Assembly: GCA_028280945.1 (NCBI GenBank)
Contig: JANQKV010000012.1
Span: 1 to 53,223, forward strand
Source of the DNA: Opitutaceae bacterium
GTDB taxonomy: Bacteria; Verrucomicrobiota; Verrucomicrobiia; Opitutales; Opitutaceae
Length of the DNA: 53,223 bases
Reading direction: 5' to 3'
This document shows, piece after piece, positions 9,616 through 17,482 of the stretch (positions are counted from its first letter, which is position 1; each line of letters begins with the position of its first letter). A program made the position numbers and the translations under genes. Below the pieces are notes generated by a model. It was not told the DNA's origin, made no database searches, and saw only the letters and a list, made by a program, of their open reading frames with translations.

Positions 9616-10548
9616 TTACCGGGGCATTTCACGCGCGGGAAACTTCAGGTTCGAAGTAATGGCAGCGGGGAGATGTTCGGACAACACTGAGATATCCAAC
9701 GCGTAGAGACTGGCGAGGCGGTCAACAATCGTGTTTTCGATTTTGGCGAACAGCGCGGGGGGCAGGTAGCCGCTGTGCAGGGAACGGCACAGGACTATCA
9801 GCGACGGAGGACGTCCGATCGCGCGAAGCATTCCCGCCAGGACATTGATTCGCTCCTCGATCTCCCCGGCAGTGGGAATCGGTTCATCCGTTTCGGGCAG
9901 GGTATTGAAATGAAGGAAATACCGCCCGTTTTCCTCCGATACTCCCGGCTTACTCCCGGGGGAAATTCTGAGGAAATGGTAGGGATTGCCCTTGAATTCT
10001 TCGTAGCTGGCGCGGGTGATTTCGATTTGTTGCCGGCTGATCCGGGGATAAGCGTGAGCAGCAAAATAGTCCTCATCGATGCTCAGCACCCACGGGCGAT
10101 CCGGTGCAAATGCTTCCCCGGGTGAAAGATGAGCGTAGTCGACATTCTGGATGTCTGATCGGTCGGCGAACCGGGTGCGCCCGAGATCGCCTGCCGTGAT
10201 AAATTGGGTCCGGCTATCGTCGATCGCACAAATCTGCATGCGCCGCGGCACCGGGGTGCGCTTGTGTTGGCGGCGCAGCCACGTAACGGCGTCGACCACT
10301 CCCAGGTAGACCAGGGGCCAGATGAAATTTCCAATATCCAACTCGTCGTAAACAAATCGCGCCCAGGCGGTTTCCTCCTCGGTCAGTGAAGGCAGTGGCA
10401 CCCGGAGCCGCGGCAGGGACATGTCCGCATGCTCGTCGACGTGGAGAAAGTGATACGGCGGACCATCGAGATCACCGGCTTGGACGGCGCGGACCAATGC
10501 CAAACAGGCCTCGTGATGTTCCTCGATGATGTAGAGCGGAGTCTTCAT
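9616..10548 (-). CDS. UPF0489 family protein, probable peptide arginase
   Basis: The start at 10548 (MKTPLYIIEEHHEA) overlaps the stop of the GNAT gene by ATGA. The 310-residue protein carries arginase/deacetylase-like metal motifs: HFLHVDEHADMS (Asp38, His40, Asp42) and WVLSIDEDYF (Asp158, Asp160), with His11 or His12 near the N-terminus. UPF0489 members in RiPP clusters, such as the enzyme of the landornamide pathway, convert peptidyl arginine to ornithine; I state this from memory of the family. Each precursor core in this cluster contains exactly one arginine, directly before its first cysteine. Activity on it is inference, but the fit is good. Confidence 0.8.
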   Translation of the reverse strand: MKTPLYIIEEHHEACLALVRAVQAGDLDGPPYHFLHVDEHADMSLPRLRVPLPSLTEEETAWARFVYDELDIGNFIWPLVYLGVVDAVTWLRRQHKRTPVPRRMQICAIDDSRTQFITAGDLGRTRFADRSDIQNVDYAHLSPGEAFAPDRPWVLSIDEDYFAAHAYPRISRQQIEITRASYEEFKGNPYHFLRISPGSKPGVSEENGRYFLHFNTLPETDEPIPTAGEIEERINVLAGMLRAIGRPPSLIVLCRSLHSGYLPPALFAKIENTIVDRLASLYALDISVLSEHLPAAITSNLKFPAREMPR

Positions 10549-11474
10549 ATTTCGATGGAGAAGGGCTTGATTGCCCCCATCGACCACTTGTGAGAAGTGC
10601 AGTAGGGTAGCAGGCCTCGTTCGAAGAATGCCAGCATCGCCTCGCTGCCGGGAATCACATCCCACACCGCTTCGGTGACTCCAGAGGGGGGGAGTCCGGC
10701 TATGGAGTGGGCGAGGAGCCGGATCGCCATGCCTCGTCTTTGAAACTCCGCCCGGACGAACAGTTTTTGGTAACGAATCTTATGGGGAGCCAATCTGAAG
10801 GCGACGATCCAGCCGACCAGTCTGCCGCGATGCCGCAGTCCTCGGCTGTTCTCCCCATCGATATCCGTCTCCTCGTGCAGCGGATTCAGCAACTCAGGAT
10901 ACCAATTGGCATCACCTTCGTTCTGTTGTAGCATCTTCCGCTCGGACGGCTGCAAATCACCTGGCCAGGCAAATACCTCAAAATCCGGCGGAAAGGTGCA
11001 AAAACGCATCCAGGGGGCCTTGTTGATTTCCGCGAAGTTGGACTCGCCAAACAGTTGCCTCCGAACCGGAGGCTGCCAGCCGGCCGACTGCAGCATGGCG
11101 GTGACGGCCGGGGTGCTTTTCTGGCCGGTCATATACCGAAGGCAGGCGAATCGGGCTCCCGCCGCTTCCAGGCGCGTTTCCAACCCGCGCAACAAACTCG
11201 CTCCGATTCCCTGACGTCTATGCTCCGGAGCGACTCCCAAGGATAAAATATCGCCGGCAAACCGCTCCGACCGCCCGGCTTGGGCGAGTCCCAGACCCAC
11301 GGGAACCCCGTCCTTTTCGACCCCGAGCGCGATCCAACCCTCCGTGCCGGACCGAGTAAGATGTGACTGATACGATGGGAACGTCAGGGTGCGGAAGGGT
11401 AACGCTGCCAGCCCCACTAATTCCATTTCCCGGTAGCCGTCGGGTAAGCCGCTTTGCAGTGCGCTCAAGGCCAT
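10545..11474 (-). CDS. Two-domain GNAT acyltransferase, RiPP-associated (paralogue 1)
   Basis: This 309-residue protein has an N-terminal GNAT domain with the acyl-CoA loop RRQGIGASLLRGL (about residues 85-97) and a C-terminal GNAT-like half with the weaker loop RRGMAIRLLAHSI. A second protein of the same length and layout lies at 16552-17481; both share TFP-Y--HL near the N-terminus and the APW segment in the middle. Two-domain GNAT proteins in NHLP clusters with peptide arginases attach fatty acyl groups to ornithine or lysine side chains (selidamide type, from memory), so peptide N-acylation is the leading idea. It is the first gene of the leftward transporter operon, divergent from the precursors. 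Confidence 0.8.
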   Translation of the reverse strand: MALSALQSGLPDGYREMELVGLAALPFRTLTFPSYQSHLTRSGTEGWIALGVEKDGVPVGLGLAQAGRSERFAGDILSLGVAPEHRRQGIGASLLRGLETRLEAAGARFACLRYMTGQKSTPAVTAMLQSAGWQPPVRRQLFGESNFAEINKAPWMRFCTFPPDFEVFAWPGDLQPSERKMLQQNEGDANWYPELLNPLHEETDIDGENSRGLRHRGRLVGWIVAFRLAPHKIRYQKLFVRAEFQRRGMAIRLLAHSIAGLPPSGVTEAVWDVIPGSEAMLAFFERGLLPYCTSHKWSMGAIKPFSIEI

Positions 11475-11617
11475 CGATATTAAGGCAACGTTAAAAAACT
11501 GAAAACTCCCGAAGTTGGTGGGTTTCGCGCTTTACAACTGATTTGCACCGGCGACCCTCGGGAAATCTTTGTTGGAACAGTTTTCCTACAATCATCAACC
11601 CTCAAAACTTATAGAAA
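11475..11617. promoter_or_regulatory. Divergent promoter region of the RiPP cluster
   Basis: This 143-base gap separates the leftward operon (start 11474) from the rightward precursor genes (start 11618), so it should hold promoters for both. A TACAAT at about 11587-11592 could be a -10 box for the precursors, but I see no convincing -35 at the usual spacing. No Shine-Dalgarno is visible before the first precursor; the leader is A/T-rich (ACTTATAGAAA), as is common in this phylum and in Bacteroidota. Confidence 0.4.
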
Positions 11618-11950
11618 ATGGCCATTGATCCCGGACCCTGGAATGAAGAATCCGTCTCTGAAGTAGCTTCCGAGCTGCTCGCAAAATCAGCCACCGACCC
11701 CGAGCTGCGCGCTCTTGCCCTGAGCGATCCGCATGCCGCCATCGCCAAATTCACCGACAAGCCTATACCCGCCGGTGTGAGCATCCGCTTCGTCGACAAC
11801 GCCGGAGCCACCTTCACTTTCGTGTTGCCGGATCCGGTATCCGAAGAGCTGAGCGACAGCGAACTCGAGCAGGTTGCCGGTGGCGTCGGCGACGGCAACC
11901 GTTGCGGCGGAAGCTGTGCAGCGAGCTGCGTGGTCAGCCAAGCCTTTTAA
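11618..11950 (+). CDS. NHLP-leader lanthipeptide precursor 1
   Basis: This 110-residue precursor has an 89-residue leader related to the nitrile hydratase alpha subunit (NHLP family; LRALALSDPHAAIAKF and the IPAGVSIRF strand are typical) ending in SDSELEQVAGG. Cleavage after Gly89 leaves a 21-residue core starting VGDGNR and followed by three C-x-x-S tetrads (CGGS, CAAS, CVVS), then QAF. The core has three Cys, three Ser, no Thr and one Arg. Ser and Cys supply lanthionine rings through the LanM at 13323-16562, and the C39 transporter would remove the leader. The next precursor starts 12 bases after the stop. Confidence 0.93.
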   Translation: MAIDPGPWNEESVSEVASELLAKSATDPELRALALSDPHAAIAKFTDKPIPAGVSIRFVDNAGATFTFVLPDPVSEELSDSELEQVAGGVGDGNRCGGSCAASCVVSQAF

Positions 11951-11962
11951 GCTTCTCCGGCA

Positions 11963-12343
11963 ATGACTGATGCAACCCCATCCGACGGCGACACCTGGCA
12001 GCCCGAGGAAATTGAGGCGACCCTCAAAAAGGTCCTGGAGCGGGCCCGCACCGATGGTGCTTTCCGTGCCAAGGCTCTGGAGGATCCCCTTGCCGCCCTG
12101 CAGGAAGTCTCCGACAAGCCGGTTCCAGCAAGTTTCCCCATCAAGTTTCATGATGGCTCGGGTGCAGCCGTGAACATCATCCTCGACGAAGCTGTCGATG
12201 AGGAGGATGAGCTGTCTGACTCCGAGTTGGAACAAGTGGCGGGAGGTGCCCGCTGTGCGGCCTCCTGCGCAGCCTCCTGCGCGGTGACTTCGACGGTCAG
12301 TATCGGCTACCCCGGTGTCGGGGCAGTCGGTGGTTGTGTGTGA
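11963..12343 (+). CDS. NHLP-leader lanthipeptide precursor 2
   Basis: This 126-residue paralogue of precursor 1 has a 95-residue leader with the same ELSDSELEQVAGG junction and the same DKPVPASFPIKF block. The 31-residue core begins AR, continues with tetrads CAAS, CAAS and CAVT, and ends in a longer Gly/Val-rich tail with a last Cys two residues from the end. It contains four Cys, four Ser, two Thr and one Arg, again directly before the first Cys. The two genes were probably made by duplication and then diverged mostly in the core tail. They are presumably co-transcribed and end at the terminator at 12378-12404. Confidence 0.93.
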   Translation: MTDATPSDGDTWQPEEIEATLKKVLERARTDGAFRAKALEDPLAALQEVSDKPVPASFPIKFHDGSGAAVNIILDEAVDEEDELSDSELEQVAGGARCAASCAASCAVTSTVSIGYPGVGAVGGCV

Positions 12344-12377
12344 GAATCAGCTGACTCTCCACTTGCAGTGTTTTTTG

Positions 12378-12404
12378 AAAGGGGTCTTCGGACCCCTTTT
12401 TTTT
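12378..12404 (+). terminator. Rho-independent terminator of the precursor transcript
   Basis: AAAGGGGTC pairs with GACCCCTTT around a TTCG loop, followed by a run of eight T. This is a near-ideal intrinsic terminator with a UUCG tetraloop. It lies 35 bases after precursor 2, and its T-run touches the stop codon of the convergent oxidoreductase gene. Confidence 0.92.
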
Positions 12405-13326
12405 ATGCCATTTCGGCGGCGAGCAATTCCATGCCGGCAACGCTATCGCGTGGCTTTGCCGACATGGGGATCAGCACAACCTCATCACTACGAAAACGCT
12501 CAGCCATTTCCCTGAGTTTATCCGCACAACGTGCCGGTTCACCGATCACAATCGTATTTACGTAGGGTTTGGTTACGCGGAGCGCGGTGAGTCGCTCCAC
12601 CGCTTCCCGATTGGTGCGCGCGCACACAATCGAAACTGCAATGCTAAGGTGAGGGTGGGTTCGCTCCACGGACGGCTCGAACGCGTTGCGATACTCCTGG
12701 CAAATCTCCGGCCCGGCATTGTGGGGGCCGTGGACGAGCGAGTAGCAAAAGGCGGTGCCGTGGCGTGAGGCGAGGATCTGGTTGCCGCGACCGCTTGCGG
12801 CACCCAGCAGGGTGATGGGTGGGCTCCGCTGTCCCTCCGGACTTACCCCGGTGTAGTGAGGGTGGGCGTAACGCGTCGTGTTACGGGAGAGCGCGATGAG
12901 TCGCTCTACCCGGTCGGCGTATTGTCGTGATTTGATCGCCGCCTCCAGGTCAAATCCGGCCTGCAGGTCCTCGCGAACTTCCGGACTGGCCGTCACCCCC
13001 GAGGCCACCCCACAGTCGATCCGCCCGGGGAACTGCGCTTCGAGCATGCGGAACGACTCGGCGATCCGCAGGGGACTGTGGAACTGCATGAGCACGCCGG
13101 CGGTGCCGACGCGCATCCGGTTCGTTCGCATGGCAATCGAAGGGATCAGAAGCTCCGGCACAGCGAAGGCGAAACGGCTTTCATGGTGCTCGGCCAGCCA
13201 TAGCCGGTGGAATCCCATTGCTTCGAACCGGGGAGCGTTGTCGCAGATGGCGCGCAGGACCTGCGAAGGGGTTTGACCGGGCCCGACGAGGCCGAATTCC
13301 AGGAGACTGAGTCGAAAGCTTTTCAT
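12403..13326 (-). CDS. LLM-class (luciferase-like) flavin/F420 oxidoreductase, putative LanJ-type reductase
   Basis: The start at 13326 (MKSFRLSLLEFGLV) overlaps the LanM stop by ATGA; the frame is open further upstream only because of the overlap. The 307-residue protein is a bacterial-luciferase-like TIM barrel, with FHRLWLAEHHESRFAFAVPE and RIDCGVASGVTASPEVRED typical of the MsnO8-like branch. Family members use FMN or F420. In lanthipeptide clusters, members of this superfamily (LanJC, as in lexapeptide, from memory) reduce dehydroalanine or dehydrobutyrine to D-amino acids. Its overlap with lanM supports a tailoring role. Which cofactor it uses cannot be told from the sequence. It is the last gene of the right block. 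Confidence 0.82.
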   Translation of the reverse strand: MKSFRLSLLEFGLVGPGQTPSQVLRAICDNAPRFEAMGFHRLWLAEHHESRFAFAVPELLIPSIAMRTNRMRVGTAGVLMQFHSPLRIAESFRMLEAQFPGRIDCGVASGVTASPEVREDLQAGFDLEAAIKSRQYADRVERLIALSRNTTRYAHPHYTGVSPEGQRSPPITLLGAASGRGNQILASRHGTAFCYSLVHGPHNAGPEICQEYRNAFEPSVERTHPHLSIAVSIVCARTNREAVERLTALRVTKPYVNTIVIGEPARCADKLREMAERFRSDEVVLIPMSAKPRDSVAGMELLAAEMA

Positions 13327-16300
13327 TCCCACGCCAGGATACACGGCAGGCCGTGTTTGGGATTCATCCAGAGATAATGATAACCAATGCCGCCCAATCC
13401 TTGGTGGAATGCGTAGATGGGCAATCCCGGTGCGAGACCGAGTTGGTAACGGCCCTTTTGGGAGGCCGTGTCCAACACCTGTTGCGTCAGGTTTTGGGCA
13501 GCAGTTTCCCAGTCTGGGTTTCGGGTGGATCTTGCCGCAAACTGCAGGATTTGGGCGCGGCCCAGATTTCCGCAGCACAGGTGATCCAAGGGGGAGAAGG
13601 GTGCGCGTTGGGTCGTTTCGAGGGCCGGAGCCAGATCGTTGCCGGCCTGGGGAATCCCCTTCGTGAAGGCCCGGGCCAAGGCGATGCCGGGAGCACCGTG
13701 ACACCATCGGGTTTCGAAGTGATAACCTTGCTTGGACTTCGCCCATCTTAGATCAGGCCAATTGCCCAAATCGGCGTCGAACAACGTGTTTTCGTAATCG
13801 AGTGCCTCGATCGCAGCGTCCCGGAATTCTGTTTCTCCCGACGCAGTCGCGAGGCGATCCAACGCCATGGCGATTCCCGCTGCACCGTGGGAGATGCCAA
13901 GCAGGGGTTTGCCCTCCAACGTGAGCCAAGCGCGGTGACCACTCGCCGTTTCCACCCGACTGGCCAAGAGTTGCCGGCCCACCGCCACGGCTTGCTCCAG
14001 CCACCTTCCTTCAGAGCGCAGCGAGTGCAATTTCAACAGCGAAAGCACCGCCCCGGCATTGCCTCCGAGCAGGTCCTGGCGGTCGTCGGACTCGCAGCGC
14101 TCAAGGGTGATCCAGGATCCGGCTTTTTCCGCCAGGTCGAGATAGGACGAGTCCTCGAGGAGGGAGCCACAGACGGCCAAACCATAAACCAGACTGGATG
14201 CGCCCAAACCGGCTCCCGTGCCGGCTTCGAAAAGGAATCGGGCGGACTGACCATCTTGCACGAAGGTGGTGATGGACCGGGTGGCTCCGGCGATCGTATC
14301 GCCAAGCGGGATGGTGTCACCGGCACACCGTTCGACCGCAGCGAGAAACAACAACGTGCCGCAGAGACCGTCGTAGAGCCGGGCGGCCATCGGTTGAATT
14401 TGCCAGCGTTGCGCTTCGGCAAAGTAGGACAGGGTCAACCAGGTCACCGCACCGCTTTGCGTGCGGATGGCATCGCGCACGGTATTCTCGGCCAAACGCA
14501 GAGCTTCCTGTTCCCAGCTATCCGGATCCGGTGAGGCGGGCGACGGGGAGTGGGTTTGTCCGTCCGAACGCTCGATGTCCGGTTTCATGTCCACCAGGGA
14601 CGTGCGGATGAACGTCTTCTGGAGAGCGAGGTCCTCATCCCCAAGGGTCGCAAATCGCCGTTTGATCTGCGCCCATGCCGGTTCGGCGAAGAAGCCAGGA
14701 AACGTCTGTCCTTCGCCGTAAATCAATTCGTTGCCTTCCGGCTGAACGGTGAATCGAGGGATGTCCAACTGCAGCAGGTCGCCGCCTTCCTTTTGGAGAA
14801 TTTGCCAGTAGCGGTGGCGCTCGGGAGTATAGAGGAACGGGCGCAACAGGGTTTCTGTTACAATTGATGCGTCCGGCCCCAACGTCAGGTTGCGGGGCAA
14901 AAGCAGTTTGCGCAGCAGCGTCACGTAGATGCGGGTGTTGCGCAGGATGAATCGCACGGGCAAGGCGGCGATTTTTGCCAGGGGGCTTCCCGCTTGCAGG
15001 AGATGGTCCCGATTGTCGGCCAGGATCCGATAGCATTCGGTGAAGCCGGCGAGAATCTCCTCACGGTGTTCGGAAGGAAACTGCGTTTTGCCCGCCAGGC
15101 GCACGACATTCTGATCTGGCGCCGTGGAAACAAACTGCCGGGCGAGCGACATGGCGTCGGTGTTGATGTGCCTCCAGCCCTTCTGCCGGAAGCTGGTGCG
15201 TTGGCCCTCCACTCCGCCCAAGCCACTGATATCAAAACTCTCGCCATTGGCGCCCATTTCCCAGCGCGGCAGCATGGCCGTGCGGAAAACGGAGTCCCAG
15301 TAGAACAGAAGATTGGCCTGGGTCAGCGCGTCGCCGTCGTTCTCGCTGCTTTCTTGTCGGGGTCGGGGTTGGAAGATGGTCTCCAAGTCCACGATCATCG
15401 GGTGGGGGCCGGCTGCGATCAGGTTCTCGTTGTGAACATCGCTACCTTCGATGGCGTAAAACAGTGCCAGCAAAATCCCGGCGCGATGGTAGTAGGCGGC
15501 GACTTCCGCTGCGGACTGGCAGGGGCCGGGGAATACGACCTCCACCCAGCCGTGGTCGTCCCGCGAGAGCACCTGGTAGCCGCGCAAGGCGTGGCGAGGG
15601 TTATGGTCATTCAACCACTTGAGGAGTTCGTGGTAGGCGATCTCGGTCGAAAGATCTTTGGGTTTGTAGATGGTTTCCAGGCCTTCGGAAAACCGGACCC
15701 TTATGGAGGTCTTGCCTCCCTCATGGGCGTCGGAGATTCCGGCCTCCAAGGAACGGATTTTTCCCAACGGTTTCCCGTCATTCAACGAAGACGAAATAGC
15801 CTCCTCGTCCTGTTCGAGGTGACTGAGAAAACGCTTGGTATTCTCCACCAGGAAACTCCCGGCCGTGATCCAGTAGCGCAAGACAAGGGGATAACGCTTC
15901 AGCGTCGAAGCGAGCGCGCCGCGCCGCTGGCGGTCGACGAACTCGCGATAAACTTCAGTTGAGTCCGGTGAGGCCGGGGCGGTTGGGGAGGACATGCCCC
16001 GTTTGACGGCGCGGAAGATATTGAACTCCACCCCCAGGGTCTCGGCGCCGATCATGGCCAGCGACGACAACAAACGATGTTGCAGTTGATTCTGAGCGGA
16101 AGGTTCGAGCCATCTGGCGTAGAGCGGGGTCTCGGCTTCGAGCTTGGCGGCGAAATAAGTCACGACCGGTCCCAACAGGTGTTCGAACGCGATGGGCGAC
16201 CCGGGCTGGAGAAACGAAAACGAGGTGGTCAGTTGATCAAAATCCTGATCGGCGCACGCCGTGTAGGCTTCCAACAGGGCCGGAACTTCGCCGAGCCACC

Positions 16301-16562
16301 CGGGCGTGTGACCTTCCGGCAATTGCCACGACTCGTGCAGCAACGGCGAGACTTCTTCGGTGGTCAACGAATCGTAGGCGAGGCGTCGTTCGAATGTCGG
16401 CTCATCTCCGGCGGCGCAGGCATCCTTCCAGGATTTTATCCGTTGTTGGATTGCTGCGACCACTTCCGCGGCATCGGGTCCGCTGCCGTGCAAGGCAGCT
16501 CGCTCTGAAAAGAAAGCGGCGCGGGAAGCGATTAGTCGAAGGTCTGACGGGTCAAGCTGCAT
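13323..16562 (-). CDS. lanM: Class II lanthipeptide synthetase LanM, CCG type
   Basis: I start at MQLDPSDLRL (16562), which overlaps the upstream GNAT gene by 11 bases; 16616 is the alternative. The 1079-residue bifunctional enzyme has an N-terminal dehydratase with kinase-like active-site pieces TIYKPKDL (about 298), EGSDVHNENL (about 374) and MIVDLETIF (about 390). The C-terminal LanC-like cyclase has ISHGAAGIAMAL, WCHGAPGIAL (Cys about 953) and LCCGNLGRAQ (about 995-996). The CCG pattern suggests three cysteine zinc ligands, as in ProcM-like enzymes known for broad substrate tolerance. It should phosphorylate and eliminate Ser/Thr and then form (methyl)lanthionine in both cores. Confidence 0.95.
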   Translation of the reverse strand: MQLDPSDLRLIASRAAFFSERAALHGSGPDAAEVVAAIQQRIKSWKDACAAGDEPTFERRLAYDSLTTEEVSPLLHESWQLPEGHTPGWLGEVPALLEAYTACADQDFDQLTTSFSFLQPGSPIAFEHLLGPVVTYFAAKLEAETPLYARWLEPSAQNQLQHRLLSSLAMIGAETLGVEFNIFRAVKRGMSSPTAPASPDSTEVYREFVDRQRRGALASTLKRYPLVLRYWITAGSFLVENTKRFLSHLEQDEEAISSSLNDGKPLGKIRSLEAGISDAHEGGKTSIRVRFSEGLETIYKPKDLSTEIAYHELLKWLNDHNPRHALRGYQVLSRDDHGWVEVVFPGPCQSAAEVAAYYHRAGILLALFYAIEGSDVHNENLIAAGPHPMIVDLETIFQPRPRQESSENDGDALTQANLLFYWDSVFRTAMLPRWEMGANGESFDISGLGGVEGQRTSFRQKGWRHINTDAMSLARQFVSTAPDQNVVRLAGKTQFPSEHREEILAGFTECYRILADNRDHLLQAGSPLAKIAALPVRFILRNTRIYVTLLRKLLLPRNLTLGPDASIVTETLLRPFLYTPERHRYWQILQKEGGDLLQLDIPRFTVQPEGNELIYGEGQTFPGFFAEPAWAQIKRRFATLGDEDLALQKTFIRTSLVDMKPDIERSDGQTHSPSPASPDPDSWEQEALRLAENTVRDAIRTQSGAVTWLTLSYFAEAQRWQIQPMAARLYDGLCGTLLFLAAVERCAGDTIPLGDTIAGATRSITTFVQDGQSARFLFEAGTGAGLGASSLVYGLAVCGSLLEDSSYLDLAEKAGSWITLERCESDDRQDLLGGNAGAVLSLLKLHSLRSEGRWLEQAVAVGRQLLASRVETASGHRAWLTLEGKPLLGISHGAAGIAMALDRLATASGETEFRDAAIEALDYENTLFDADLGNWPDLRWAKSKQGYHFETRWCHGAPGIALARAFTKGIPQAGNDLAPALETTQRAPFSPLDHLCCGNLGRAQILQFAARSTRNPDWETAAQNLTQQVLDTASQKGRYQLGLAPGLPIYAFHQGLGGIGYHYLWMNPKHGLPCILAWE

Positions 16563-17481
16563 GGTCGGACGGGCGGTAGGTTTTCTCGCACTCGAACGTG
16601 GGTTGAATCGAGTCAAGATAACGGCGCAGATGGCGATTCAGAAAGTTCCACATGCGCCGATTGTTGGCGCGGAAATTACAGGAGGCGCGCGTCAGGGGGT
16701 GGAGTGCTTCCGCATGGCAATAAAGCCAGATGGAATGGGCGACCAGCAACAGTCCGCTCATGCCTCGCGGCGGGTTTTTCGATCGAAACCACAGATGGGA
16801 GAATCGCAGCGTGTCGGCGTCGATCTTATGGTTGATCATCCAACCGGCCGGTTGCTCTTGGTCAAAATAGATAAGACTCGAGTATGGCTCGATGTCAGGA
16901 TCCGATTCCGCAGGCGTCAGCTCAGCCGGAGCCTCTGATTCCTGCAGCTTGCGCCGATCCGATACACTCATCTCCGCCCAGCTTATGAGTCTTCCGGTAT
17001 CCGGAAGGCGGGTCGGGGGCTGCTTGAGCCAAGGTGCCTTGCCCAGGCTCTCCTTGCTCGAAAAACACGTGATCATCCGGATAGTCGGTTCGCTCCAGTC
17101 GCATGTTTGCAAAAGCGGACGGATCGGATGCAGTTCATCGGCCCGATCCATGAACACCGCCTGCAGTCGATTCACGTTTGTGGCTGAAAGCACGCCATCC
17201 AATTCCTTGAGTAGTTTTGTGCCGACGCCCTGCCGTCGCCATTTCGCGGATACAAAAACGGAGAGGAGTTGAGCTCGATCGGTCGACTTCGAGACTTCCA
17301 CCAAAGCCAGGCCAACGGGTTCTCCGGCGGAGAAAGCCCCGAGACGAATCACGTTGCCCGAAGCATTGTGGGCCAGGTGTGCCCGGTAGCGGGGAAATGT
17401 CATCCCGCGAAATGATGGAGATTCCATCGGGGTGAGCGGGCGGACGACCAAGGCGTCGGATGGAGATGTAAGGCTTTCCAT
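16552..17481 (-). CDS. Two-domain GNAT acyltransferase, RiPP-associated (paralogue 2)
   Basis: This 309-residue protein is the same length as the GNAT protein at 10545-11474 and has a matching layout: TFPRYRAHL near the start, the acyl-CoA loop RRQGVGTKLLKEL, an APWLK segment near the middle and a degenerate second GNAT half (RGMSGLLLVAHSIW). Identity outside the motifs is low, so the duplication is old or the two act on different donors or substrates. Being directly coupled to lanM (11-base overlap) and one base from the HTTM gene, it is very probably a peptide-modifying acyltransferase. Acylation of ornithine or of the N-terminus are both possible. Confidence 0.78.
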   Translation of the reverse strand: MESLTSPSDALVVRPLTPMESPSFRGMTFPRYRAHLAHNASGNVIRLGAFSAGEPVGLALVEVSKSTDRAQLLSVFVSAKWRRQGVGTKLLKELDGVLSATNVNRLQAVFMDRADELHPIRPLLQTCDWSEPTIRMITCFSSKESLGKAPWLKQPPTRLPDTGRLISWAEMSVSDRRKLQESEAPAELTPAESDPDIEPYSSLIYFDQEQPAGWMINHKIDADTLRFSHLWFRSKNPPRGMSGLLLVAHSIWLYCHAEALHPLTRASCNFRANNRRMWNFLNRHLRRYLDSIQPTFECEKTYRPSDHAA

Positions 17482-17482
17482 A

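Noticed and set aside
12246-12300. Repeated GCCTCCTGCGCA-like units in the core region, considered as a tandem repeat or CRISPR-like array
   Set aside because: The repetition is explained by the CAAS codons of precursor 2; there are no spacers of constant length.
15994-15998. The long plus-strand frames across 13887-15962 opposite lanM
   Set aside because: They are antisense to the dehydratase and cyclase motifs of LanM and have no family resemblance.
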